Positions 44,546 through 53,365 of a stretch of 64,000 nucleotides of DNA are shown piece by piece. The notes below the pieces were generated by a model. The model was not told the DNA's origin. It was given only the letters and a program-made list of their open reading frames with translations, and ran no database searches. The translations under genes and the position numbers were made by a program. Source of the DNA: JAWKUK01 sp964402175. GTDB taxonomy: Bacteria > Planctomycetota > UBA1135 > GCA-002686595. The DNA is taken from contig CAYOBN010000002.1 in NCBI GenBank assembly GCA_964402175.1, positions 102,076 through 166,075 of the forward strand, in the 5' to 3' direction. Position 1 is the stretch's first letter. Each line of letters opens with the position of its first letter.

Positions 44546-45640
44546 TCAGATCGAGTCGAGGCCCCAGACAAACGGCTGGAGCGGCAGCGCAGTGAGCGCG
44601 GCTCCGATCTCCTGCTCGATGACCTCGATCACTTTGCGGTCGCCGCGCGGCGGGCAGAGCGCGAGCAGGATCTCCTGACCCGTCAGCACGATCGAGCCCC
44701 GCGGTCCTGAGAGCTGAATGCGCTGGGCCGCGACATCGACGACGCGCACACGGACGTCGCTCGGAACGACCTCGGCGAAGAGACGCGCCGCAGCTTCGAC
44801 GTTGCCGAGCTGCGCCATGCACAGGATGCCCTGGGCGCCCGGCGTGCGTGTGAACTCGAAGAACGAGATGAGCTCGCGCGCACCCGGAGGCACCATCACG
44901 TAGATGCCGTCAGGCGACTCGGGGGACGCCTCGAGCTGCGCACGGAAGAGCGACAGCGCCACTTCGATCGGCCCGGCCCACTCGTGCACGACGTTGCGCA
45001 GGTCCTCGCCGCGGCCGAGGGAGGCGTAGCCGACCACCGCGCCGTCGCGCTGGGCGACAAACGTCCGAATGCCGGGCCCGTCCAGGAGGGCGCTCGTCTC
45101 GGCCTCCGTGCGGTCCACCCGCGAGGTCTGCGTCGTGTAGAGCCGGTGGATCGCGGCATAGTCCGCGGCCGTGGCGCGCCGCACCCCTTCGGGCTCGGGC
45201 ATCAAGAGCTCGAGGCCACGGGCGAGGACGTACACGTTCTCGGTGCCCACGGGGATCCAGCCCTGGTCGCGATACCAGCCGGCATCGTCTGCCCAGAGCA
45301 GCGACATCACGGCGCCCTCCGCGGCCAGCTCACCGGCGGCGCGGGCCAGGACCTCCTTCCCGTAGCCGCGACCGCGGTGCTCCGGCGCCGTGGCGACGGA
45401 GCCGATCAGGCCCACGGTGAAGCTCGCAGCCGGGGTGATGAGCCGCCTCGGGAGGCGCGCACAGGCCGCGACCACCGAGTCGCCGGCCCCACCTTGGCCT
45501 CCGCGCCGCACCACGACGCCGCCCGGGAAACCCGCCCGGAATACGAGGGGATACTCCGCGGCGATAGGACGGCCATCGCGCAGGACGGCCTCCATCAGGC
45601 GGAGCGCGTCGGTTTTGGGGTCGTTCACGGTCAGGTTCAT
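44546..45640 (-). CDS. Eis-like GNAT N-acetyltransferase
   Basis: 364 residues, close to the 400 of Eis-type enzymes. It has an N-terminal GNAT domain with VATAPEHRGRGYGKEVLARA (acetyl-CoA loop) and SLLWADDAGWYRDQGW. A second, degenerate GNAT half (RRATAADYAAIHRLYTTQTS, RTFVAQRDGAVVGYASLGRG) follows, then an SCP2-like C-terminal part (RVRVVDVAAQRIQLSGPRGS). The substrate is unknown. It lies 4 bp after the small gene that ends the flagellar locus, so it may be the last gene transcribed there, though its function is unrelated. Confidence 0.85.
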   Translation of the reverse strand: MNLTVNDPKTDALRLMEAVLRDGRPIAAEYPLVFRAGFPGGVVVRRGGQGGAGDSVVAACARLPRRLITPAASFTVGLIGSVATAPEHRGRGYGKEVLARAAGELAAEGAVMSLLWADDAGWYRDQGWIPVGTENVYVLARGLELLMPEPEGVRRATAADYAAIHRLYTTQTSRVDRTEAETSALLDGPGIRTFVAQRDGAVVGYASLGRGEDLRNVVHEWAGPIEVALSLFRAQLEASPESPDGIYVMVPPGARELISFFEFTRTPGAQGILCMAQLGNVEAAARLFAEVVPSDVRVRVVDVAAQRIQLSGPRGSIVLTGQEILLALCPPRGDRKVIEVIEQEIGAALTALPLQPFVWGLDSI

Positions 45641-45644
45641 GGCA

Positions 45645-45953
45645 TCAGGCTCCGTTGTCGGAGCCGGTTTCGGCTCGCTGGCGGGCGGCGCGGTAAGCCT
45701 CGAGGAGCTCGTCCCCGAGCTGCATGGCTTCCGCCACGGACTCGCGGGCGAGGTCGACGGCCCCCGCGAGGTCGCGGGCGCCGTGGACTCCCTCGGTGGC
45801 TCGACTGAGCCGCCGGGTCTCTTCTTCGAGCCTTTCGAGCAAAGCCTTGAATGCCGCGCCCGCTTTGGCGTCGCGCGGCCCCTCGGCCGGCTGCGCTCCT
45901 TGGACGGGTTTGGGCCCTTGGGCCGGATTCAGGCCGCGTTGCAGGGGGTCCAT
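45645..45953 (-). CDS. Small FliE-like or uncharacterised flagellar-locus protein
   Basis: 102 residues. A Pro/Gln-rich N-terminus is followed by a helical region (FKALLERLEEETRRLSRATE) and the C-terminal stretch DLAGAVDLARESVAEAMQLG-DELLEAYRAARQR. The spacing (Asp, two hydrophobics, Ala-x2-Ser, Gln, then LLEAYR) recalls the C-terminus of FliE, which reads V-x-KA-x-LS-x-Q followed by VRNK-x-VEAYQEIM. FliE is not otherwise seen in this locus. The similarity is weak and FliE normally travels with flgBC, so an unrelated co-transcribed protein is possible. The start is 4 bp after the flgL stop. Confidence 0.55.
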   Translation of the reverse strand: MDPLQRGLNPAQGPKPVQGAQPAEGPRDAKAGAAFKALLERLEEETRRLSRATEGVHGARDLAGAVDLARESVAEAMQLGDELLEAYRAARQRAETGSDNGA

Positions 45954-45957
45954 CGGG

Positions 45958-47379
45958 TCACCTCAGGAAGTTCAGGAATGATTGTTGGATGATGCGGGCG
46001 CCCGTGGCCTGGGCGAGCTGCAGGGTCTGCTCGGAGCGGGTCAGGTCCAGCGCGGTGAGGGCGAAGTCCGCGTCCTCGACGTTCGAGACGAGGCCGCGCA
46101 GCTCGACGCCGAGGTCCTGCAGGCGCTCCTCGCTGGTCTGGATGCGCTTGGCGGTGGCGCCGAGCTGGCCGAGCCCCAGGAGCAGGTCCGACTGCGACCG
46201 GTCGAACTCACGGAGTCGGTCGCCGATCCGGCTCACCATCTCGCGGCGGTCGACCCCAGCGCCGTTCCGCAGGTCATCGACGATGCCCTGGAGCGTGTCG
46301 AAGACGTTCGGTGTACCCGAGAAGATGACCTGTTCACGGGCCGCGCGGACGATCTGCGTCGTGTCGACGTGGATGACGCTGCCCGTGCCCGCGTTCACTA
46401 GCTGCAGGTTGGTCTCGTTCAGCAGGACGGGGGTGTAGTTGGACCCATCCAGCGACAGCGAAGCTGCGCCAGTGACCGTGGTCGAGAGGTCCGCCCCGCT
46501 CCAGCCAGAGAGATCGAGGTGCACCGAGGCGCCGTGTTGATCGACCACCCGTAGGTTGCTGGGCGGTGGGTTCGGAATATCGAGCGGTGTGCCGTTCCCG
46601 AGCGTGACCGTGCGCGCGGCGGAGTCCACGACCAGCGCGCGATCTCCGATCAGCGTGTCTCCCCCGCCGTTCACGAGGTTGATGCCCGCGCCCATCGCGC
46701 CGATCGTGCCGTCTTGCCGAACGTGCAGCGACTCGTAGCCATACCCGGAGTCTCCTCCGGTGCCTGGGCGCACTCCGGTCAGCTCGCCGTAGCGGGTCTC
46801 CGAGTAGGCGTACTTGGCAAAGAGCTCTCCGCCGTTGGCATTGACCTGCAGGGTCGTCTCGCGCCCGATCAGAACACGTTGGGCGTCGCTGTTCCCGCGG
46901 TAGACCACGCGCTTGCGGCCGCCTTCGTCGACGACCTCGAAGGGCGCGGTGTCCGTCTGCGTGCCCGAGAAGAGGTAACGATCGCCGTTCTGCGCGTTTG
47001 CGACGTCCAGCATGCGCCCGTAGACGAGGTCGAGCTGCGTCGCGAGCTGCTCGCGGTCGCTGTTGCCGAGCGAACCGTTCATGCCTTGGATGATGAGCTC
47101 GCGCGCCTCCGTCATGAGTCCAGAGGCCTCTTCGAGCCGTGCAGCCGCCTGATCGACCTGCGGCCGCACTGTCGTCGTCGCCGCGACGAAGGTCTCGAGG
47201 TTGCCGATCTGGCGTCGCAGCGACATCGCCACGGAGGTGCCTGCGGCATCGTCGGACGGCCGCAGAATGCGCTTCCCGCTGGACGTCTGCTCCTGCGCAC
47301 GCACGAGCTTCGTCGTATTGAACGTGAGGCCCCGACGTACGAGGTCGTACAGCGTGCCCTGTGTCGGACGTAGTTGCAT
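45958..47379 (-). CDS. flgL: Flagellar hook-filament junction protein FlgL
   Basis: 473 residues. The N-terminal flagellin-like helices (RRGLTFNTTKLVRAQEQTSS, GKRILRPSDDAAGTSVAMSL) and NGDRYLFSGTQTDTAPF are diagnostic for FlgL. The C-terminus (DADFALTALDLTRSEQTLQL, ending IIQQSFLNFLR) is the matching flagellin_C helix. The central 200 residues form a beta-rich insert (SLSLDGSNYTPV), which makes it longer than the 317-residue E. coli protein. It joins hook to filament with FlgK. The start overlaps the flgK stop by one base (TGATG). Confidence 0.95.
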   Translation of the reverse strand: MQLRPTQGTLYDLVRRGLTFNTTKLVRAQEQTSSGKRILRPSDDAAGTSVAMSLRRQIGNLETFVAATTTVRPQVDQAAARLEEASGLMTEARELIIQGMNGSLGNSDREQLATQLDLVYGRMLDVANAQNGDRYLFSGTQTDTAPFEVVDEGGRKRVVYRGNSDAQRVLIGRETTLQVNANGGELFAKYAYSETRYGELTGVRPGTGGDSGYGYESLHVRQDGTIGAMGAGINLVNGGGDTLIGDRALVVDSAARTVTLGNGTPLDIPNPPPSNLRVVDQHGASVHLDLSGWSGADLSTTVTGAASLSLDGSNYTPVLLNETNLQLVNAGTGSVIHVDTTQIVRAAREQVIFSGTPNVFDTLQGIVDDLRNGAGVDRREMVSRIGDRLREFDRSQSDLLLGLGQLGATAKRIQTSEERLQDLGVELRGLVSNVEDADFALTALDLTRSEQTLQLAQATGARIIQQSFLNFLR

Positions 47380-49712
47380 CAGATCAAGCGGAGGACTTCG
47401 TCCTCGAGCTGGCCTACGACTTGGAGAAAGCGTGCCGCCGCGCCGAACGCCTGCTCGAACGCGACCATGTTGACGAGCTCCTCGTCGACGTTGACGCCGG
47501 CGATGGCCTGTCGGCGCTCTTCGAGGCTCTCGACGAGGAAGGTCTCGACTTCGGCGGCGCTGCGCGTCGAGCTGATCTCGAAGCCGATTCCACCGATCAA
47601 GTTGCTGTAGAATTCACCGAAGGAACCGCCCAACCCCGGAACATCCGTCGTCTGCAGCCGCATCATCTCGCGCAGAGCGCCGCTGTCACCGACCGCCCCC
47701 GTCGCCGAGGCCGAGAACAGTCGCGGGTCGCGCTGGATCGCCTCGATGACGTTGATAGTCGTCGCATCGTCGCCCTGGAAGAGGCCATTGAGACCGAGCG
47801 CGACGAGTATGTCCGAGGTGTCCGAGTCCTTCAGCACATCGACGGAGAAGACATCTCCTTCCGATGCACGGATCTCGCCGGCCGTGAACGCGACGGAGAC
47901 CCCCTGCGCGATCGTCAGCGGCGTTCCGGACGCGTAGGAGTCCCCGACTTCCAGCGTCGAGACCACGGCTCCCGTTTGATCCTTGACCAGGATCGTGAGC
48001 CCAGGAGTGGTCCCGATGATTCCATCCCCGCTGGGCTCAAAGGTCCAGTTACGGTTGGTACCGCCGGTGTATTCCCCGGACAAAGTGACGCCGACGCCGA
48101 CGTCCTGGCCCGTGTAGGTCCCGATCGGTAGCCCGAGGGCCGACGTAGCTGTTCCGCCGACGATCGAGAACGACTCCGTTGCTCCCTGGCCGACCGTTTG
48201 CAACACCACTCGCTCTCCGACAACCACCGCGCGCAGACTGTTGGCGATCGAGCCCGCGTCCGCATTGATGACGGCTGCGATCTCGTCCGCCGTTGCAGCG
48301 GAGATGTTCTTGAAGCCGCTGGCGTCGAAGGTGACATCGAAGGTCGAGACCGGACCCTGCAAGCGCAGCGTGCCGCCGGGCGGCAACGTCACCGGAGCGG
48401 TGAACGGCATCCCCACGCTGGCGTGGCTCCCGCCGAAGGTCCCGAACTGGTCCGGCTCCACATCGAGCGGCCGTCCGAAGTGGAAGCTCTTGCCCGACTC
48501 CGCCACGATCGATACCCGACCGAAGCTGTCGAGAGAGGCGGAGAGCTCAGGGATCGCGTCGAGACGGTCGAGGAAGGTGCCGATCGAGTCGCGCTGCGGA
48601 TCGACCTCGAGCTCGACCTTGCGTGTGGCGCCCGTTGCATCGTCGATGACGGTCACGAACAGAGAGCCCGCGCTGACCGGGAACTGCAGACCCGCAGACG
48701 CGATCAACGAGTCTCGACGATCACCGTCACCGTCCGTATCGGGAACCGAGGCCTGACCGCTCAGGGTCTTGAATCCACCGGCGAGCGGGACACCTGTGCT
48801 GTGAATGCGATTGAACTCGACGACGAGGCTCTTTGCGTAACGATCCAGCTCCGCTCGCAGATCGTTCACGAAGCCGCGGGCGAAGGCCACGACCCCAGCG
48901 ATCTCTCCACCTCGAGGCTGCACGTCGCGCGCCGCGCCGCGCAAACGCAGGCGCAGATCGCCCCGATCGCCGGCCTCGACCGTCATCTCGTGGATGTTCT
49001 GCGCGCCGACGAGGAGCTGGCCGTCGACTTGGATCCGGATGGTCCCCGCCGAGTCCTCGCGGACGCTCACATCGACCAGCTTCGAGAGCTCGCGGACCGC
49101 TTGATCGCGCTGGTCTCGCAGGTCGTTCGCCGGAACTCCCGTGGCTTCGATCTTGGCGATCTCCTGATTGAGCTTCAGGATCCGCTCAGCCTTGATGTTG
49201 ATGTCCGAGGCCAAGAACTGCGCCTTCGCCTGCGCGTCCCGCTGCAGCTGATCGACTTCGTCGATCACTTGATGCAGTCGGTTGGTCAGACCGATCGCGC
49301 TTTGGACCGCGCCGGTTCGGTAGACGATATCCTCGGGGTTCGCGGACAAGGACGAGAGGGCGCCGAACATCTCATCCAGAAGCGCACCCAGGCCATCCTC
49401 ACTGGGCTCGTTGAGCAACGCTTCGACGCTCGTCATCTCCGTCAACTGCGACTCGAGGCGGGCCAGCGAGCCGGTCTGCTTGACGATACGATTGTTCAAG
49501 AGCTCGTCGACGGTGCGCGTGACCGAGTCGGCGCGCACACCCGAACCGAGCTGCAGTCCCCGGAGGTTCTGCGGCCGCGACGTACCCAGGTCGATGCGCT
49601 GCCGTGAATAACCCGGCGTCGCAGCGTTCGAGACGTTGTGGCCGATCGTCTCCAGCGCCGTTCGTGACGCCAGGAGCGCCCGCAGACCGATCTCTGTTCC
49701 GAGGGAGCCCAT
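47379..49712 (-). CDS. flgK: Flagellar hook-associated protein FlgK
   Basis: 777 residues, longer than the usual 550 or so. The conserved ends are present: LRALLASRTALETIGHNVSN-AATPGYSRQRI at the N-terminus and a C-terminal helix (GVNVDEELVNMVAFEQAFGA, AARFLQVVGQLEDEVLRLI). The middle carries QVIDEVDQLQRDAQAKAQFL, DLRDQRDQAVRELSKLVDVS and large beta-rich inserts (residues about 330-620) that are expected to be surface-exposed. One-base overlap with flgL and a 3-bp gap from flgN give tight coupling. Confidence 0.96.
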   Translation of the reverse strand: MGSLGTEIGLRALLASRTALETIGHNVSNAATPGYSRQRIDLGTSRPQNLRGLQLGSGVRADSVTRTVDELLNNRIVKQTGSLARLESQLTEMTSVEALLNEPSEDGLGALLDEMFGALSSLSANPEDIVYRTGAVQSAIGLTNRLHQVIDEVDQLQRDAQAKAQFLASDINIKAERILKLNQEIAKIEATGVPANDLRDQRDQAVRELSKLVDVSVREDSAGTIRIQVDGQLLVGAQNIHEMTVEAGDRGDLRLRLRGAARDVQPRGGEIAGVVAFARGFVNDLRAELDRYAKSLVVEFNRIHSTGVPLAGGFKTLSGQASVPDTDGDGDRRDSLIASAGLQFPVSAGSLFVTVIDDATGATRKVELEVDPQRDSIGTFLDRLDAIPELSASLDSFGRVSIVAESGKSFHFGRPLDVEPDQFGTFGGSHASVGMPFTAPVTLPPGGTLRLQGPVSTFDVTFDASGFKNISAATADEIAAVINADAGSIANSLRAVVVGERVVLQTVGQGATESFSIVGGTATSALGLPIGTYTGQDVGVGVTLSGEYTGGTNRNWTFEPSGDGIIGTTPGLTILVKDQTGAVVSTLEVGDSYASGTPLTIAQGVSVAFTAGEIRASEGDVFSVDVLKDSDTSDILVALGLNGLFQGDDATTINVIEAIQRDPRLFSASATGAVGDSGALREMMRLQTTDVPGLGGSFGEFYSNLIGGIGFEISSTRSAAEVETFLVESLEERRQAIAGVNVDEELVNMVAFEQAFGAAARFLQVVGQLEDEVLRLI

Positions 49713-49715
49713 GTC

Positions 49716-50192
49716 TCAGACCTCCGCGTCGACGAGCGCGCCCGAGCGCTCCAAGGGATTGCAGTCATCCTGCGCAAGGAGATGCTCGAGCACCTCCTGG
49801 TTGAGCCGCCGGTGGAGTCCCACGAGGGCAGCGACCCGACGGTTCTGGCGTACGACCTTGGACGTGACCGTGCGCAGGTCGTCGCGCAGCGGCTGAAGGC
49901 GCTCGCCATCCGCTCCGAGGCGCTCGATCAAGCTCCCGAGCGTGAGCGCTGATGGCACAACGCCGAGCAGCAGCGCCAGCTTCTGCATGATCGGCTCCCG
50001 CTCCAGACGCCGCGCAGCAGCGCTCGACAGCTCTTGCTCGATGAACTCGGTGATCTCGGTCAGCGCTTCGGGCGTGCGGCCGATCACCGCCGCCTCTTGG
50101 CGCCGCAGCAGCTCGAGCAGCGCCACCTGTCCGTTCAACTCACGGCGCAATATGCCTTCGAGTCGGTTCCGTTCACTCAGGATCTTGCTCAT
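49716..50192 (-). CDS. flgN: FlgN-type flagellar export chaperone
   Basis: 158 residues, almost all helical, with an N-terminal LEGILRRELNGQVALLELL and EITEFIEQELSSAAARRLER, and a C-terminal VVRQNRRVAALVGLHRRLNQ. These fit the FlgN_like fold. Its position directly ahead of flgK and flgL, its export clients, supports the call; sequence alone would be less certain. It overlaps flgJ by 4 bp (ATGA). Confidence 0.85.
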   Translation of the reverse strand: MSKILSERNRLEGILRRELNGQVALLELLRRQEAAVIGRTPEALTEITEFIEQELSSAAARRLEREPIMQKLALLLGVVPSALTLGSLIERLGADGERLQPLRDDLRTVTSKVVRQNRRVAALVGLHRRLNQEVLEHLLAQDDCNPLERSGALVDAEV

Positions 50193-50551
50193 CGTGCTTG
50201 CCCCTCGCTCTGTTCACTCTGTGCAGCCTCGGCCTCGAGCGCGCGCTCGCGCCGGTCCGAGAGATTGGTCTTGATCATCCCGGCCAGGTCGAGCACACCG
50301 TCCTTCGCGAGCGATTCGCCGAGGTGTTCGTCCAGCCAGCCCTCGAACGTGTCGGCACCGACACCTTGTCCGAAGAACCCTTCGCCGAGGCCCTTGCGCA
50401 GCTCCTTGACGAGGATCTGCGTGAAGAGCCCTTCGACCTCGCGAGCGACCTGATCGTCTTCCGCGTTCGCCTGCGCGCGCTGGATGCGATCTAGGCGCGC
50501 GTCTGTCTGCGAGGGGTCGGTGGTCTTGGTGATGGCGCCGATCTGCATCAC
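50189..50551 (-). CDS. flgJ: FlgJ-type rod-binding protein, single domain
   Basis: 120 residues: EVEGLFTQILVKELRKGLGE, GFFGQGVGADTFEGWLDEHL and GESLAKDGVLDLAGMI are the rod-binding (FlgJ N-terminal) domain. The muramidase domain found in gammaproteobacterial FlgJ is absent, as in many other phyla, so cell-wall cutting must be done by another enzyme. It overlaps flgI (4 bp) and flgN (4 bp). Confidence 0.93.
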   Translation of the reverse strand: MMQIGAITKTTDPSQTDARLDRIQRAQANAEDDQVAREVEGLFTQILVKELRKGLGEGFFGQGVGADTFEGWLDEHLGESLAKDGVLDLAGMIKTNLSDRRERALEAEAAQSEQSEGQAR

Positions 50552-51777
50552 AGCCTCCTGAGTTCCGCGACGAGGAGTCCGCCCTGCACGAGGGAGTCCA
50601 TGATCGCGATCATGTCGCGGGGAGACGCTCCGAGGACGTTGAGTACGTTCACGACCTGATCGAGCGTGACCGCGCCACCGATCTGGATGAGCGGCGAGTC
50701 ACCCTCTTCGACGCTGAGATCCGTGCGCGGAACGACCACCGTCTCACCCTGCGAGAGGCCCGCCGGCTGGCTGACCTCGGGCGTCTCGGCGACTTTGAGG
50801 ATGATGCTGTTCTGTTGGATCACCCCCGGCCGTAGCCGAACATCGCCGCCCATCACGATGACGCCCGTGCGCTCGTTCACCACGACGCGCGCGAGGTTCT
50901 CAGTTGGCACCGACAGGTCCAGGATCGAATCGACGTACGCGATCAGGTCATCCGGTCCAAGCCCGTCGAGGACCTGCACCCGTACGGAGCGCCCGTCCAG
51001 CTCGGCCCGCGCAACGCCCGGGTAGAGCTGGTTGATGCGCTCGGTCATGCGGCTCGTGTTCCCGAGGCTGAACTGACCGTTGCGAACGTCGAGGTAGATG
51101 TAACCGTGATCCGTGATGATGCTGGTCGGGATCAACTTGTCGACCTTGCCCCCGCTCGCCATCGTGCCCACGGTCACGTGGTTCTTGGTCGTCGTCGCGC
51201 CTTCACCCTCGGCGCGGAAGCCGCCGACGGTGATCGGCCCTGAGGCGGAGCCGTAGACGGTCGTGCCAGACGGATCGTAGAGGACGCAGTAATCGAGCAC
51301 ACCGCCGACGAGGCTCGTCGCGTCACCGATCGACGAGATTCGGACGTCGAACATCTGACCCGGTTTGTGGCCCGCGGGGACCATGCCGTCGACCTTCACC
51401 ACAGCGATGTTGGCGGTCGTCAGCAGCGACGGATCGATGTTGATGCGCTGCGTCAACAACGTGTTCGCAAGGAGCTGCGTCGCGAGCGGCCCAGAGTCCC
51501 CTGTGCCGGAGAGGCCAGTCACGAGACCGAAGCCCGACACATGGTTGTCTTCGAGGCCGCGCACGGCCACAAGGCTGCGCAGTTTCGCGTCGATCCGTCC
51601 GAGGTCATCGACCACGCCAGGGACGTTGACCCGCGTAGTGCGGCGATAACGCGCGCTGGAGGAGCGCCCGGGCTGCGTCGGTGCTTCGATACCCCGGGGT
51701 GCGACGATGACGTCCTGGCCCGGTCCGGCGGCCTGGGGAAGCGCAAACGTGAGCGCTGCAGTGAGTGAGAGCAACAT
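50548..51777 (-). CDS. flgI: Flagellar P-ring protein FlgI
   Basis: 409 residues with a signal peptide (MLLSLTAALTFALPQAA). The segment before the family core is longer than usual (residues 19-55, PRGIEAPTQPGRSSSARYRR). Then come GLEDNHVSGFGLVTGLSGTG, DSGPLATQLLANTLL, NIAVVKVDGMVPAGHKPG, ISSIGDATSLVGGVLDY, RVVVNERTGVIVMGGDVRL and a C-terminal LVQGGLLVAELRRL. It forms the peptidoglycan-level ring around the rod. Its presence with FlgH indicates a Gram-negative flagellum with both rings. Confidence 0.96.
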   Translation of the reverse strand: MLLSLTAALTFALPQAAGPGQDVIVAPRGIEAPTQPGRSSSARYRRTTRVNVPGVVDDLGRIDAKLRSLVAVRGLEDNHVSGFGLVTGLSGTGDSGPLATQLLANTLLTQRINIDPSLLTTANIAVVKVDGMVPAGHKPGQMFDVRISSIGDATSLVGGVLDYCVLYDPSGTTVYGSASGPITVGGFRAEGEGATTTKNHVTVGTMASGGKVDKLIPTSIITDHGYIYLDVRNGQFSLGNTSRMTERINQLYPGVARAELDGRSVRVQVLDGLGPDDLIAYVDSILDLSVPTENLARVVVNERTGVIVMGGDVRLRPGVIQQNSIILKVAETPEVSQPAGLSQGETVVVPRTDLSVEEGDSPLIQIGGAVTLDQVVNVLNVLGASPRDMIAIMDSLVQGGLLVAELRRL

Positions 51778-51786
51778 GGTGAGCTC

Positions 51787-52422
51787 CTAGAAGGGCCAGA
51801 GCCAATCGACCGCGGAGTGCAGCCACTTCGCGAGTCCGCGGCGCTCGAGCGCTTTCCGAGCAGGTCCGTCACCGACGTAGCTGACGCGTGCGTCCGCGAC
51901 GAGCTCGGATTGCACGGTGTTGGTGCGGGTCACGTCGTAGCGCCGGACGACCCCGCTGAACTCGAGCAGCTTGACCTCGCCATCGATGCGCAGCTCGCGC
52001 CGCCCCTGGATGACGAGGTTGCCGTTCGGATGCGTGTCGATGACCATCGCCGTGAGGCGCGCGGTGAACGTCCCGCGCTTCTCGATATTGGCCTGCCCCG
52101 CGAACTGATCCTGCCGCGCCGTCTGCATGGTCGGCAGCGAGCTGAAGGCGTCGGGCTTCACCGCGAAGTCGATCAACTGGTAGTTCAGGTTGGTCGTCTT
52201 CGATTGCCCCGTGCGCTCTTCGTTCCGCAGGTTCTGGTTCTCCTGGATCACGACCGTGATCAGGTCGCCGACACGCGCCGCAGTTTTGTCCGCGAGCGCA
52301 ACGGGCGGACCCGAGTTCGGGTCGTAGATCGTCCCCATGCGGCGCTGCGCGGAGCACAGCCCAGCCGTCAGGAACAGGACCACAAGGCAGAATTGGAGGT
52401 ATCGCATGGCAGGGGGGGTCAC
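51787..52422 (-). CDS. flgH: Flagellar L-ring protein FlgH
   Basis: 211 residues from GTG 52422 (GTGA overlap with flgA); ATG 52407 gives the same signal peptide (RYLQFCLVVLFLTAGLCSAQ). The core has ALADKTAARVGDLITVVIQE, SLPTMQTARQDQFAGQANIE, KRGTFTARLTAMVIDTHPNG, NLVIQGRRELRIDGEVKLLE and FSGVVRRYDVTRTNTVQSE, all FlgH motifs. FlgH is normally a lipoprotein. Here the only nearby cysteine is in AGLCSAQ, with Leu at position -1, which is a poor lipobox. Signal peptidase I cleavage after CSA looks more likely. Confidence 0.94.
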   Translation of the reverse strand: MTPPAMRYLQFCLVVLFLTAGLCSAQRRMGTIYDPNSGPPVALADKTAARVGDLITVVIQENQNLRNEERTGQSKTTNLNYQLIDFAVKPDAFSSLPTMQTARQDQFAGQANIEKRGTFTARLTAMVIDTHPNGNLVIQGRRELRIDGEVKLLEFSGVVRRYDVTRTNTVQSELVADARVSYVGDGPARKALERRGLAKWLHSAVDWLWPF

Positions 52423-53342
52423 GGGAGGACGATCTCGATCTTGCCGCCGGCTCGAGCCCTTCCGGTCAGCTCGCGCTTGGTGTCATTCAGCACGACGCGG
52501 AGGCTCTCGCCGATCCGCGCGTCCGTCACCGCCGTCCCGAGGGCTTCGGCCTGCACACCGCGGGCTTTCACAGTCACCGTGACGAGATCACCGCGCCGCA
52601 CTGCGATCGGCCGCTGGATGTCGCGCTCCGTCACGACCGAGCTCGCCGGTATCGGGCGCGCTGCGACCGTGCCGTGCAGCGCTTCCACGGGGAGGCCAGC
52701 CGAAGCCGAGTCGGAGGTGACCTCTACGCGCCGCAGCTCGAAGAGCGAAGGATCGAGCACTTGACCGGCGGGCACGCTCGCTTTGAGCACCCAACGGGGT
52801 TCACGCAAGGCGACCATGAACGGCACATGGACCGTGCGGTAGAGGTCGCCGTCGACCCAGAGCTGCACGGCGACCTGTTTGGTGCCTGCCTCGGGCATAC
52901 GCCCGACGATCGCAGCTTTGAGCTCCGTCGGCACGGAGCCCACCGGAACCTGGACGACTGCGAGCTCGCCGTCGCGCCGGATCGATGCATCGAGGCCTTC
53001 GAAGAAGGTCTCCATCTGGCCGGTAGCGAGGGACCAGAGACGCTCGCTGTCGATCGTATCGGTCTGGATGTCGACACGGCAGCGCTCGGCGCCGACCACT
53101 TCGATCTGGACGCCAGGCAGCGCCCGGCGCAGGTCGAACAGGACGAGGTCCGAGCGCAAGATGCGGTGGTACCCTGGCGCCGGAGCGTAACCCAGGTTGA
53201 TCGCTGCGACTTGCGCAGCGAGCTCCGAGTTGGCGGCGCTGACGGTGGCGATCTCGTCGAGGGTGACCTCGAGTCCGCGGACCTCGGCCTTCTCGGCGAG
53301 CGTGACGGTTACGCCACCGAGCAGCAGTAGTGTTGCGATCAT
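52419..53342 (-). CDS. flgA: P-ring assembly chaperone FlgA
   Basis: 307 residues with a signal peptide (MIATLLLLGGVTVTLAE). The C-terminal half is the SAF-type FlgA domain: VPAGQVLDPSLFELRRVEVT, GTVAARPIPASSVVTERDIQ, VRRGDLVTVTVKARGVQAEA, ARIGESLRVVLNDTKREL and GRARAGGKIEIVLP. The N-terminal part is weakly conserved, as usual. It is periplasmic and helps FlgI assemble. 23 bp after the flgG stop. Confidence 0.92.
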   Translation of the reverse strand: MIATLLLLGGVTVTLAEKAEVRGLEVTLDEIATVSAANSELAAQVAAINLGYAPAPGYHRILRSDLVLFDLRRALPGVQIEVVGAERCRVDIQTDTIDSERLWSLATGQMETFFEGLDASIRRDGELAVVQVPVGSVPTELKAAIVGRMPEAGTKQVAVQLWVDGDLYRTVHVPFMVALREPRWVLKASVPAGQVLDPSLFELRRVEVTSDSASAGLPVEALHGTVAARPIPASSVVTERDIQRPIAVRRGDLVTVTVKARGVQAEALGTAVTDARIGESLRVVLNDTKRELTGRARAGGKIEIVLP

Positions 53343-53365
53343 GTGGATCTAGGCCTGTGTTCGGA

